This document shows positions 12,455-22,717 of a stretch of 64,000 nucleotides of DNA, piece by piece (within the stretch, counting starts at the first letter, position 1; every line of letters begins with the position of its first letter). A model generated the notes under the pieces. It was given only the letters and a program-made list of their open reading frames with translations. It was not told the DNA's origin and made no database searches. Position numbers and translations under genes: made by a program. The DNA is from Acheta domesticus (Eukaryota; Arthropoda; Insecta; Orthoptera; Gryllidae), in assembly GCA_031308135.1 (NCBI GenBank), contig JAHLJT010000631.1, forward strand, positions 1,713,371 through 1,777,370, given 5' to 3'.

Positions 12455-12910
12455 CATAGACTAAGGATGTATAGACAGCTCACTGCCAGCAGCACTGAGG
12501 TTACGCTTTTAAGGTGACTCATTCAGAGATGGCACCACCGTCGCATCTTAGTTCCGTAAAATGTGGTAACCGAGTAGAGTGCGCACAGGTCGCGACTCTG
12601 CCCCCACTACCGATTTCACCCCTCCACCATTCACTGGCGGTATTTTCAAATTATTGAAACTATTACTGCCACAAGATCTTTCTACGGCATTTATATTTAG
12701 GGAGCACATGGTGGGCTGTTGCCCTAAGCGTGAGCACGCGGGACCTTCCGCCTACACTCTACCAATTAACTGCATCCCAACAATGACGTGATCCTGTGAC
12801 CATAATTATTATAATCATGCGAGCACTTCTCTTATCCATTCATTGCAACGCTTTTTAAAAACAATAGTATTTATCATATAGTGGTGAAGTGTCCTGCGTT
12901 GCTCAAGCAT

Positions 12911-13010
12911 TTATTAATCAGGGACTGAATATAAATTATCGTAATCTATGTTAAATTAATTTATTAAATAGGGACTGAATATAAATTATCGTAATCTATA
13001 TTAAATTAAC
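12911..13010. repeat. 50-bp tandem duplication
   Basis: A unit containing GGGACTGAATATAAATTATC occurs at 12921 and again at 12971, with only a few differences between the two 50-bp copies. Confidence 0.85.
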
Positions 13011-13360
13011 AATTTCCGTTTTACTTCTCACCAACAGGGACATCAATAATTGAAAAATATATTAACCCTTCGTTGCACGATTTTTTCTTTTAAGGTCAAA
13101 CTTTTTTGGGGAATAATTTGGATTGTGGAGATATTGGGAAAAATAGATAAAAAATTCTAATTTACATGTGTCGTAAAATTGAATTTTTTTTATATATATA
13201 TATGCAAAGATGCGCTTTAAGTTATACATTTTGCCTTTGCATGCAGCAATATTGTGGAATAGTGAATATGACACGTATAACAAAATGGTTGAAGAAAAGT
13301 TTATAATAATAACCCATAGTAATTTTATTCGTTATCATATTATATTTTATCTATTCAATC

Positions 13361-13541
13361 ATTTATTATATATATAATATAATTATATGTATATAATTAT
13401 ATATATAATTATATGTATATAATTATATATATAATTATATGTATATAATTATATATATATATAATTATATGTATATAATTATATATATAATTATATGTAT
13501 ATAATTATATATAATTATATGTATGTATATATACATACATA
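13361..13541. repeat. Self-complementary AT repeat
   Basis: Repeats of TATATAATTATATGTATA fill about 180 bp. The unit is largely palindromic and could extrude cruciforms. Confidence 0.9.
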
Positions 13542-13542
13542 C

Positions 13543-13616
13543 AATTTATTTGATTTTTACTATTTTTCATGATTACATGTTTTACATCATGAAAATTAGT
13601 AAAAATCAAATAAATT
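13543..13616. repeat. Perfect-type hairpin, 31-bp arms
   Basis: An inverted repeat with arms of about 31 bp (left arm starting AATTTATTTGATTTTTACTA) flanks a loop of about 12 bases. Only one or two mismatches are visible. It abuts the AT repeat. Confidence 0.8.
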
Positions 13617-14105
13617 CGAACACAATACGTAATCTCCAAAAACACTCCTGATGTCGCGGCACGATATAGAATACAACTTCTCGAGCTTTATACTTGGCAC
13701 AAAAGCTTTGTACTCCTTATAACATTTACTTATCATCTGGCAAAAACGTACATTGTTGGCAACAAGGAAGCGGCCAGGTTTCCAGATTTCAGTGGAAGAG
13801 ATAAGACAAGAATAGAATGATCTCACGAAAGATATCTTCTCGAAAGGTTGGCCAAGAGCAACAATCTCATTGAGTGTTCTCCGTACAACACCGCGACCAC
13901 TGGAGGCTCAATGCAAATTTACGTCCACCTTTGCAGATATGTAAAGTCCAAAAATCCCTCTTTAAAATTACAACTATAAACAGAAACTAGATTCCAAATA
14001 ATTCAATTCTTACAAAAAACTTCTTTTAAACCACAAAAATCCCCATTCAATTAAAGTAATTAACAACCACAAAAAAATCAAAGTAGGGCGACAAGCACTC
14101 CCGGA

Positions 14106-14426
14106 GTGAACAACTACCGCAGTACAGTTTGCGAATGCTTACGGACGACATACAAGCGAGGTTTCTCCAAGGAGTTTAAGTCGAACGGAGTATACGCTAT
14201 ATTAATTTTCGACCAGAGAAGTAAGTTCACATTGTCTTGTGGAAGAAAATGCTCGTATGCCGATTGTGACAACAGTTATCGAAAACATCCAGGAATAAGT
14301 TTTCATAAATTTCCAACAACGAATCCAGCTCTGTGTGCGGGGGAGAAAAACGGGGAATTTTCGGCAGAAACTCTTGTTGTCGGGCCTGGTAATGAAAAAG
14401 TGGATAAATCTTGTCCCTATAAATAG
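14106..14426 (+). pseudogene. THAP-type zinc-finger remnant
   Basis: Within this frame lies C-S-Y-A-D-C followed by a spacer and ISFHKFPTTNP. That is the C-x4-C start and conserved FHKFP core of a THAP (C2CH) DNA-binding domain. The expected Trp segment continues only after a frame change, as KKWINLV in the frame open from 14335, and a weak candidate for the final C..H follows (CCVIRIH). The domain is therefore broken. THAP fingers head the transposases of P elements and are found in Kolobok proteins; they also occur in host regulators. Because it lies about 1.7 kb inside the left end of the 10.26-kb element, I infer that it is the relict amino end of that element's transposase. No downstream catalytic region was identified. 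Confidence 0.55.
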
Positions 14427-15365
14427 TAAATTAATTTCTCTAACATGTTGTGTAATCAGAATTCATGTATGGGTCCTTGAGACAGTAAAATCGATTGACG
14501 GCAAAACTGTCGTCACGTCCGTCCGTCTGTCTGTGAACAACGATAAACCGTAAGCAAGATTTTCATCAACGTTGATGTCCCCAATCGATCTGGCTGTTGT
14601 CGTGGCCCCTTGCATTTGAAACTTATATGTTAATTGTTATTTTTCCTTTGTTACACCTCAATATTTTTGACATTTAAATTATTGTATTACCAGATTAGCA
14701 GGCACATTGTGGCCCCATCATCCGGTATAAACTGTAATACATAAAAATTACACATAAAATAACAAAAAGATAGTACAATATTAGATATATAAATTTAAAA
14801 TAATAATATTAATAATAAATATTTTTGATCAAATAATTCAAGTTGAATGTTATAATGCAGGGAGCAAAATCACCGTTCATAAATACGAATGAAACTCCAA
14901 CTCACAACACATATCCACAATAAAATATGGATATTTTTATTGTAATGTATTATATTATATATTTCAATTTTGAAGGTATTTTACCTAAAGCCCCTGGAAT
15001 TATTTTTTTAATTTCTAAAATATGCCGTCAAATGTTTTGGTCAAGGTCTAATGGAGAAGATCTTAATTTTCTTTAAAAATCCCAAATTTTCGAAAATTGC
15101 AAAATCAATATTTTTAGGCGTCTTCCTACAACTACAATTAAGAAGAAAATTTATTTTCTTATTGAAAAGTGTTCCTCGGAAACATATCTTCAAATGAGGT
15201 AACGTTCAATCTTTCGAAAACATGAGTATTTTTTTGTGTAATTTTGCGTGAAACATAGGCAATTTTGAAATTTCAAGCAATTATCTTCTCAGAAATGGCT
15301 CCAATTTTTTTCTTTCATTTTCTTCAATTTTTTAAAATGTAGAACTAACAAATGCATTTCTTTTA

Positions 15366-16011
15366 TTAACCCTACGTTAGGCGCGCATGAGTCTAGTAGA
15401 CCCATTGCATTTTAAGAACTCAATATCTCGCTGAGCTCTAGGTGTAAGATTATGAGTTCTGGTGACATCCAATGTTGAACGATTCTGCATCCGCTGGTGA
15501 GGTTACCCCAAGATAAGCCGGATGACGATAGGTCACGTAGCTCGTCTTTCTGACCGCGCGCGACGCGTGGGATTGCCAGCCCCACGCGCCAAAAGGCGTC
15601 ACATACTGTTCGCAGAATTTCTCGGTGCCGTTGCGTTGCATTCCTCTCACGCCAAATCTTTCGGGCTTGATTCTTGTGTTCGTGTGTGAACGGAATATTC
15701 TCTCTGCACAACGTATATAGTTCTCAATATGAGTGAATATGGTGATCTCCAAAATACTGATAACTCCATGGTTTGTTACTCAAAGAAACTCAAAGATCCA
15801 CAATTAATAGTCTTCCAGGAGAAATTCAACAAATGCGAACTAAATCCAGAAAACAAAAAATGAAAATACGATCCTATGGAACCACACAGTACAAAAAGAA
15901 AAATGTGTCAGTCTGCTACAAGGAAAAAAATTGTCGCCCAAAATATGCTTGTATAAAATGTGATAATTTCTTCTGTTAATACAAACATCACCACAGTCAC
16001 TTCATTGAAAT
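15366..16011 (+). pseudogene. piggyBac-like remnant
   Basis: TTAA at 15366-15369 is followed by CCCTACGTTAGGCGCGC and then AGTCTAGTAGACCCA, resembling piggyBac-like termini, which insert at TTAA and start CCC. Downstream, 15773-15979 encodes a Cys-rich end, VCYKEKNCRPKYACIKCDNF, followed after stops by a His-rich stretch. Such a Cys/His cluster closes piggyBac transposases. The transposase core is absent and no right end was found, so this would be an internally deleted relict. Confidence 0.35.
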
Positions 16012-16509
16012 TGGTTGATTTGGCCTTTTGCAAGTTAAAAATTAGTTGTTATACTAAAAATAATTATATATTTCATTATTATGTGACTATTTTCAATAAT
16101 GAGAGAAATTTGTGCACCTCTTGTTGTAATTGACATAATTGTTTTGTTCGTAAGCATTTACTTCAATTGTACATGCGGAATTTCATACAAATCGATTTGT
16201 TTTGGAAGACTGGTAATTGTGGATTTTCTTTGTCTCCCGGCCGGTTTACATCTAGCATTACTGTCAATATTGATCCGAAGCCGGCGGTCGGGAAAATTTT
16301 ACGTGCTGCCAAAAGTACTTTTTATGTAAAAATTCAATATTTTGTCACAAAAATTCAATCTTATTTTTTCGATGATCAGGAAACCCAGTTTCATATATAA
16401 TACCGTGGATTTGTTAATTCAATTTCTTTTCAAAACGTATATATCTTTTACCCAGGGTCAACAGCGAGGCTAAAAAAACAATTACTGAAAGGTAAAAAGG
16501 TAAACTTAA

Positions 16510-16536
16510 ATTCATAGAGGTCAACCCTCTATGAAT
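16510..16536. repeat. Perfect 11-bp stem hairpin
   Basis: ATTCATAGAGG and its exact complement CCTCTATGAAT flank a 5-base loop. The arms contain CATAGAG, like the ends of the large element, but no matching 7-bp duplication flanks them. Confidence 0.7.
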
Positions 16537-16599
16537 ATATCAGGAAATGACGGAAAGAATATGGTCACTCTAAAGACAGTCGTACCAAAGGCACACATT

Positions 16600-16830
16600 T
16601 TTCGAAGTGGTGATCTCCAAACTTCTTATTATTTCAGGTCGCATCAACGACTAGGTCATTAGCGACCATTATTGGATTTCACGTTTTGGTATGAGGATGA
16701 AACGATATGGTGATGATAGGGGGTGAGTTGACTAACACATACAGCCATGCCCGAGGTGGGACTCGAACTCGCGACTCCTCGGTACGAGATCACTACGGCA
16801 CTACTTCCTTAGCAATCTCGGGCACGGCGC
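16600..16830 (-). mobile_element. tRNA-derived SINE (minus strand)
   Basis: Positions 16823 to 16749, read on the minus strand, form a 75-nt tRNA-like head. Its 7-bp acceptor stem is perfect (GCCCGAG with CTCGGGC), and it carries a good B box, GAGTTCGAGTCCCACC. The A box is degenerate, so it is unlikely to be a functional tRNA gene. The body continues toward 16600 with no tRNA features. This fits a tRNA-derived SINE transcribed by RNA polymerase III from internal promoters. The left boundary is approximate. Confidence 0.6.
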
Positions 16831-17106
16831 CGACTCCAAACATTGTTATATCTATTGTAGTAACTTAAAGGGCCTGCCTCCAGTATTTTCACCTTAGCTG
16901 AATTCTCACAATTAATTAAAATGAATAAATGCATATTAATGAAAAATGCTGCAAATATTTCAAAATAATTCCATTATTCGAATAATAATTATCAACAAGA
17001 GGAAATAAATACAAGTAGAATCAGTACAAATAAAGGAACTGTATAAAAGAGGTTTACCATTCTAAGAAATCATTTTTTCTCAGAAGTGTGATATGTGACA
17101 CAATGT

Positions 17107-17148
17107 GCCGAAGCATAGAGTAAAGACATCCTTAGTCTATGGCCGAAG
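17107..17148. repeat. 28-bp two-ended transposon remnant with 7-bp TSD
   Basis: GCCGAAG at 17107-17113 and 17142-17148 flank exactly 28 bp. Those 28 bp consist of the left terminal sequence CATAGAGTAAAGA joined to an inverted right terminal sequence ending TTAGTCTATG. Both ends match the termini of the surrounding 10.26-kb element. I read it as the footprint left when a second element of the same family excised, or as an extreme internal deletion. Confidence 0.8.
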
Positions 17149-17225
17149 TCACGAGAGAGCGTCGCTTGCAACCTAGGCAACTTCCTGGGCACAGGACGCA
17201 CGGGCTGGTTCAAATGACCACGATT

Positions 17226-18100
17226 CAGTTTATTTATTTATTCACAGGTTATTGTGTATAAAATACATTTTCCTGCATCCAGCGCTTTTTCAAATACATC
17301 AACCACTCATTATGTTAAAAAATTTATAAAGTCGACATCTGTGTAAGGAACTATTGTGTTGTTCTTTTTCCACTTATCTATACCGGGTGTCCGGGGAGGA
17401 AACGTCCAAACTTCCAAAATAAGCTCGTAAGACAATTCTAAGCATATTTTGTCTAATAAACTACGTGGATATTCGGAATGGTTGGGCCGAAATGAGCACT
17501 CAAAATGTGGTTTGAAAAAATGAATTCCAGGCAAAAATGTGTATTACGGAAGCATAGAAATACTCCAGAAATATGTAAGTTCTTTATTATTTACAAAAGA
17601 AATGAATATATTAGCTCAGACAGAAAAATTAAGTGAGAAATAAGAGAGCAGTCGAATTGTGTAAATTGGTTGCTTTTTTATTTCTTGCTTAATTCTTCTT
17701 TCTGAACAAATATATTCATTTTTTTGTAAATAATAAAAAACTTCTATGTTTCTGGAGTGTTTCTATGCTTCTATAATGCAAATTTGTGCCTAGAAATCAA
17801 TTTTTCAAACCAATTTTTGAGTGCTTATTGCGGCTCAACCACTCAGAATATCCAAGTAATTTATTAGACAAAATATGCTTAGAATTGTCTCAAGAGCTTA
17901 TTTTCGAAATTTCAACGTTTCCTCCCCGGACACACTGTATATTTTCATTATTTCTCTTGTAATTTTTTCTTTTTAAAATTTGGATCATTTCTTTATTCCA
18001 TGTATGTTTTGGTCTCACACAAATAATTTTTCTATTTTTGCACCCTAGCAAGTTGGCACCCTGAACGTTAAAACCCTTTCTGTTCCTCATACAAATCAAA
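17226..18100 (-). pseudogene. Possible LINE 3' end split by a foldback
   Basis: Read on the minus strand, short open frames at 18099-17942 and 17378-17310 are followed by a run of AATAAATAAATAA (plus strand TTTATTTATTTATT at about 17230). A decayed LINE carboxy end is the simplest reading, but I recognise no motif. The foldback at 17381-17939 interrupts it. Confidence 0.25.
17381..17939. mobile_element. 559-bp foldback element (long inverted repeat)
   Basis: The left half starts TACCGGGTGTCCGGGGAGG, and the right half read inward starts TACAGTGTGTCCGGGGAGG. The two halves stay alignable almost to the centre, giving arms of about 270 bp with a very short loop. TA flanks both sides (17379-17380, 17940-17941), as for Tc1/mariner-type insertion. 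The element could fold into one long hairpin as single-stranded DNA or RNA. It has no coding capacity. Confidence 0.8.
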
Positions 18101-19518
18101 GAAATTCAAATAATATTGCAAAGAGTAAGGTTGTACTTGCTCGATCGGTATTACGCACTACTTAACTTTGCTTTGCTTTCTGAAGAGTAAAAACCTTTTC
18201 TATTATGTTTGTGACTATCAAGGAAAGCAAAAAGTTAACTCTCAAGGAGGAGTGAATAATTTGTTCAAAGTTGTTTTTAATGAATTGTTCCGAGAACATC
18301 TCTCTATAATGCTGAATAAACTTTTATTGAAAATTAGTTTCCAACATCAATTGTATTGCTATTTTTGTTTGATATTCTCCAAGTACATTAGAAGTTACAT
18401 TTGTACATTAAAAAAATTAACATTTTTCATTAACAACTTTCCTTCTTAATTGAAAGCATAGACAAATGGATAGAGAAAGGGTGGGTTTTAACATGCGAGA
18501 GTTCTCGCACGGGTACGCTTGTAATATTTAAAAAGTTAATAATTCAACAGACCAATTACATACTCATTTTGATTTTTCCCATAGTCCAGTATCTTGTATG
18601 GAAACTAGTGGTGCTACAACAGCACATACTCCCTCGGATTTTCATGATTTACTCCCTCATGATTATTGATATTTTGAACAGTGTTTCTGATATCTGGAAA
18701 TATTCAATTTGTCGTTCCCCGTATTATTACGGCAGATCCATATTATAAGGGCAGGGCGTCCTCGATTTCTTCACGTAAAGGGACAGTCAAAATGAATAGC
18801 TGATTTGCCTTTGCAAATAGTTTTAATTACCGTGGAGGAACTTTCTTATCAAGTCTTGCCAAAAATGCACATTTTAGTAGGTATCCCAGAATTTCAAAAA
18901 ACCTGCACACAATACACGTCTCCCCACAGCAGGTCACACACAGTTTTTAACTGTATTTGATGTTCAATAAATAAATGTAGTTAATTGATTTGGTCTGCAA
19001 CAATAATACATTTTTGCACCGACATCAATTAGTGTCACAAACAGCATTTTTCTGTGTCTGTGTATGTGGGAGGGAGGAGGTATATTGTGCAGCAGACTAG
19101 ATGTTTCCATACAAAAACTGTTCCTGTAAGCTGAATTTTAATTTTTTTATTGGTTAATTTACTTAAGAGTTTTCAAGTGTCATATTGAAAGTCTTTCGTT
19201 TCTATAGAAAATGAGTAAATACTGATTTTATGATGAATGGCATCTCTAGCCGATTTCCTATTCTGAAGGGGGTAAGTTCTATGAGAGACCCCTCCCCTAT
19301 TTCCGTTATTTAACCACTTTTGGTCCACACCTTTACATCTTAGGAACAACTCTTTGTCTTTGAAAGGCAGGCCAAAGACTTTGCCAGTGCGGCTTGTCCT
19401 GAACGGCGATCACGCTGCAAACCCATTCACAGCTTCGTAGAGGCAAATGGTGAGGTTTCCGTTCCAGTCGGCGGGGCGAGCGCGGTAATCCGGGTCTGCG
19501 GGGCCAGGCAGGCTTGTG
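17942..19518. other. Unassigned sequence with a short LINE-like tail
   Basis: Mostly AT-rich and non-coding. At about 18944-18983 the sequence ACAGTTTTTAACTGTATTTG followed by AATAAATAAATG resembles the 3' tail of the LINE family described here, in plus orientation. Confidence 0.3.
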
Positions 19519-22464
19519 TCTCGGGAGAGCAAAGTGCGGAGCCACGAAGTCCACGAAGACACCCGAGCGGAGTCGAGCGAGGCGAGCTTTCCGTCTAATA
19601 TGCATAATTTCTGCAGAAGAGTGAAAATCATTGCTCCCAATTGTTGGCACCTTTTGTGTGTTCTTCTTCCAACATACTCAAAATTCCAGTTACAGATAAG
19701 CAAACAATACTTTTTCATTTAGAAGCAGTTGCTTGAAATATAGAGAGAAAAGACGTAGCCATTCTGAAATACTGTATTGCAATGATAGGTGTCCCCTCCG
19801 ATATTTCGGATCACGAAAATTAATTTGAAATAGTTTAGTAATTTATAATTATTTTCTTAGAATACCAATTCAAATGTAAAACACAAACCTTCATTATTTC
19901 ATTTCGTACAAAATTTGTTCGTATCAAGGAAGGTTAGATATTATAATTATATGAAAACTTACTAGCTACGTGAAACAACAAGACTGTAATGCGTCATCTT
20001 GCATTCTAATTGCTATAAATCTAAAACTTCTGAAAGTTGCAGCATATACATTTAATTTATGACTTTCCAACAATGCGAAAGATGATTCTTGTATATCTCA
20101 AACAGATAAGTCTCCAATCACAGGCATTGTTGACGCTTTTCTTAGCATCCGATTTATCGAATCACATGCACTAATGGGTTAAGGCAAAAATACTACCATA
20201 ATTATATTAATCTACAATCTCTTAACAATTTCTTACATTATTACTTTAATTGATTGAAAATTGTGAATGTTGAAACTTTTTAGATATGGGAGAATGTAAG
20301 GAAAATTAATTACCGGGAAAGTGAAAAAGAAAATTTAAGATAGTGCATTTACAGTTTATTAATAAAATGTTTCTTTAAAATTGCCCAGAAGCATACATTG
20401 CATCTTCATCTTTTTTCTTTACTTCTTTTATTGACTTGACAAACCTTTCTTTCTTTTATTGACTTGGATTTTTTAAGCACTTTTAAAGTCTAGTTGCAAC
20501 GCCATTTCACTTTTGTGGAGACGACGTTTGTCTCTCATAATTTCTTTATTTTCTTAGGAGATGTCACTTTGATTCCTGAAGCATACTCTTTCACTGGCCT
20601 CACATCCCATATTGAACTGGGACACTGCTGATGTCAGCAATTTCAATCTTTTTTCTGGAAAGAAATGTTTCTTTTGGGCACTTGCTCCAAACAAAACTAT
20701 GCAAATATTCATTTGCATTCTGTGTTTTCCCATATACGCATTCCAGTAATTCATTTTTTGCAAGTTTTCTTGTTGCTTTTGCCATGTTTTGAAATTTCAT
20801 TCCCTTGAGCTCGATTGTAGAATTTTCTTCTTTAGGGCATTTAAAATGCTATGGCTTCAAGTCTGTTGGCATTGCATGGTATAAGGTGGCAAGTATTGCA
20901 TACTTCATCTTCTGCACATCTGGAATATTCTTCTGGATGGCATTGTGATAATTTGCTAAGACAAATAACTATGTCATCCTTTAAATTCGCTTGTTTTTTA
21001 CCAAGTGTAACACCCTTCACTTTCTATTCTTGTATTATTTTTGTAAGTCTATTTTAAATCTTTACATCACATGTTTTATACATTCTTCTTTTCTAATAAT
21101 AAAGTTGTCTCCATAGATGTTTAGTTTCAGATGGTGATTGAAAGTCTTTGCATCACCATCTGACTGTATTGTTGTATATCTAAAATGATGAGCTACATCC
21201 ATTGCTTTTGAAGATCCATTAAAATTACTAACACACTCTCCACTTAAATCTCTTTCCATTTTTTATATTCACAGCTTTTTTCTCATAATTTGCTCTTGTT
21301 CTTTTCATAAGTGCCACAGTATTTTGACAAAACATGAAAATCAGCCACACGACCAGTCAAGATATCGATAACAATTCCCATTACATAACGACATGTAGTG
21401 CCTCGTTTATGCCATGTTCCATCATACAATACTAAAAAATTTATAACTTCATCACTGACTGAATCTAGAACATCTATGTAAGCTTTATGTATGGCTACAT
21501 ATGAAAGCCTCAAAATTTCCTCTTATTTTTGTATTATTTTTAATAACAGAGACAACATGAGAATTGTAAGTTGAAACATTCATTCATGGTAAACCAATTA
21601 CCATTGAAACTGCTCTATTGCTGAATGTCCCCTACCTATTTGCAAAGAAGCATCCACAATTTTTCTATTTACTTCATGTGGTGGCCTACTACACGATGAT
21701 GTTAGGGTAGAAGATGGCTATTTGAAATTTTATTTAACAATTGTTCACAATTATTACGCTTGTTCACTAACTGAAGAGCAAATTAATGGCATTGTTTTAC
21801 TTCAATGCATACATTTGAGGATCCACAGACAACACTCACACGCATCCTTTCAGTAAATGATCCTAAACACACTTGTGAAGTAACATGCAAGTGCAATTCT
21901 CTTCTTCGGATATTTCACTGTTCAGCAGGAAAAACATCAGTGAACTTGGAAAGAATGTTCGCACTGGCTGATGGCTTGACCGGTGAGATTTTGGCTGAAA
22001 ATGAACAATGCTTGACATCTGATACTAAAAAAGTTTCTACTTCCTCAGCACTGGCATTTGTGACTGCAATCTCCTGCCGTTTCTTCTTTACAAAAGCTGC
22101 ATTTTTATTACCACTGCACTCCTTTGCACCAAAATAATTCTAACCTGAACTAGCCGACGGAAAATAAATTGAGAATATTAAATACTTATTAAAAACCACC
22201 TACCAAATAACTAAGTTATAGAAAAGTTAAAATAAAGAAACTAATGTGACTAATAGTTTGGAATTATTCGTTTAAAACGAAAGTTCGCAACAAATCTTGT
22301 TAATGGCGTTAACGACCACTTAACATTAGAAACATTAAATTTCTGACAGATTTCGAATTGAAGATTTGCGCCTTGGAAGTCCGTTCGGCTCGCGCATGGG
22401 CTCGCTCGACTCCGCTCGGGTGTCTTCGTGTACGTTCGTGGCTCCACATTTTGCTCTCCCGAGA
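19519..22464 (-). mobile_element. Nested Mutator-like element with inverted repeats
   Basis: A GC-rich block at 19519-19581 recurs inverted at 22401-22464. Both contain TCTCGGGAGAGCAAA and GAAGACACCCGAGCGGAGTC. Weaker similarity extends outward on both sides, so the true ends lie outside these cores. Between them lies a decayed transposase of the Mutator-like family common in arthropods. Both cores lie inside the 10.26-kb element, so this is probably a secondary insertion. No TSD could be defined. Confidence 0.6.
20500..22137 (-). pseudogene. Mutator-like transposase, decayed
   Basis: Successive minus-strand fragments keep the order of a transposase family widespread in arthropods. First comes EVNRKIVDASLQIGRGHSAI (near 21660), a probable amino-terminal region. 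DGTWHKRGTTCRYVMGIVID and VADFHVLSKYCGTY follow (21513-21283). Then comes a segment with SDGDAKTFNHH and a following CIKHV (21259-21062), and finally KNELLECVYGKTQNANEYLH and WSKCPKETF (about 20800-20600). The acidic residues in DGTWH and GDAK are probable members of the catalytic triad. Stops and frameshifts separate the parts, so it is inactive. It would have cut and pasted the element whose inverted repeats lie at 19519 and 22464. The family call is from memory of conserved motifs. Confidence 0.65.
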
Positions 22465-22717
22465 AACAAGTGACCAGGCAGGCCAGCTGGAGCGACGGCA
22501 GCCCGAGCCCAGTGCCTGCCGTCGCCATGGAAACAACTCCCCTCCACCATGTCCCCCCCGCGTGATATTTCCTAGAATGCCCCCACCACCAACAATAAGC
22601 CAGACAGCCCTTCACACTTCCCGACGTTGGCGCATCCTAGCGGTCGACGGGGAACTATTCAAAGGATGTAACTAAAAACACTCCTGGTGAGCCCTCTATA
22701 TACATCTTTACTCTATG

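Larger units (their letters stand above)
12455..22717. mobile_element. 10.26-kb P-superfamily-like composite transposon
   Basis: The 7-bp sequence GTAGAAT borders the unit at 12448-12454 and 22718-22724. The ends are inverted repeats: CATAGACTAAGGATGTATA on the left, CATAGAGTAAAGATGTATA when the right end is read inward, both followed about 10 bp on by GCTCAC. The host LINE reads on in frame when the unit and one GTAGAAT are removed. CA-starting termini, a 7-8 bp TSD and a THAP-like finger inside point to the P superfamily, but no recognisable P-type catalytic domain was found and much of the interior is later insertions. The superfamily is therefore an inference; the insertion itself is strongly supported. 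Confidence 0.75.

Noticed and set aside
13063..13090. piggyBac-like terminus TTAACCCTTCGTTGC
   Set aside because: A single short match to TTAACCC with no partner end or transposase nearby.
15412..15752. Two overlapping minus-strand frames
   Set aside because: They arise from a GC-richer stretch and show no recognisable domain.
16510..16536. Another excision footprint of the CATAGA-ended element
   Set aside because: The hairpin arms contain CATAGAG but the flanks show no 7-bp duplication and the inner bases do not match the termini.
16749..16823. Functional tRNA gene
   Set aside because: The acceptor stem and B box are good but the A box and anticodon region are not, and the sequence continues into a SINE-like body.
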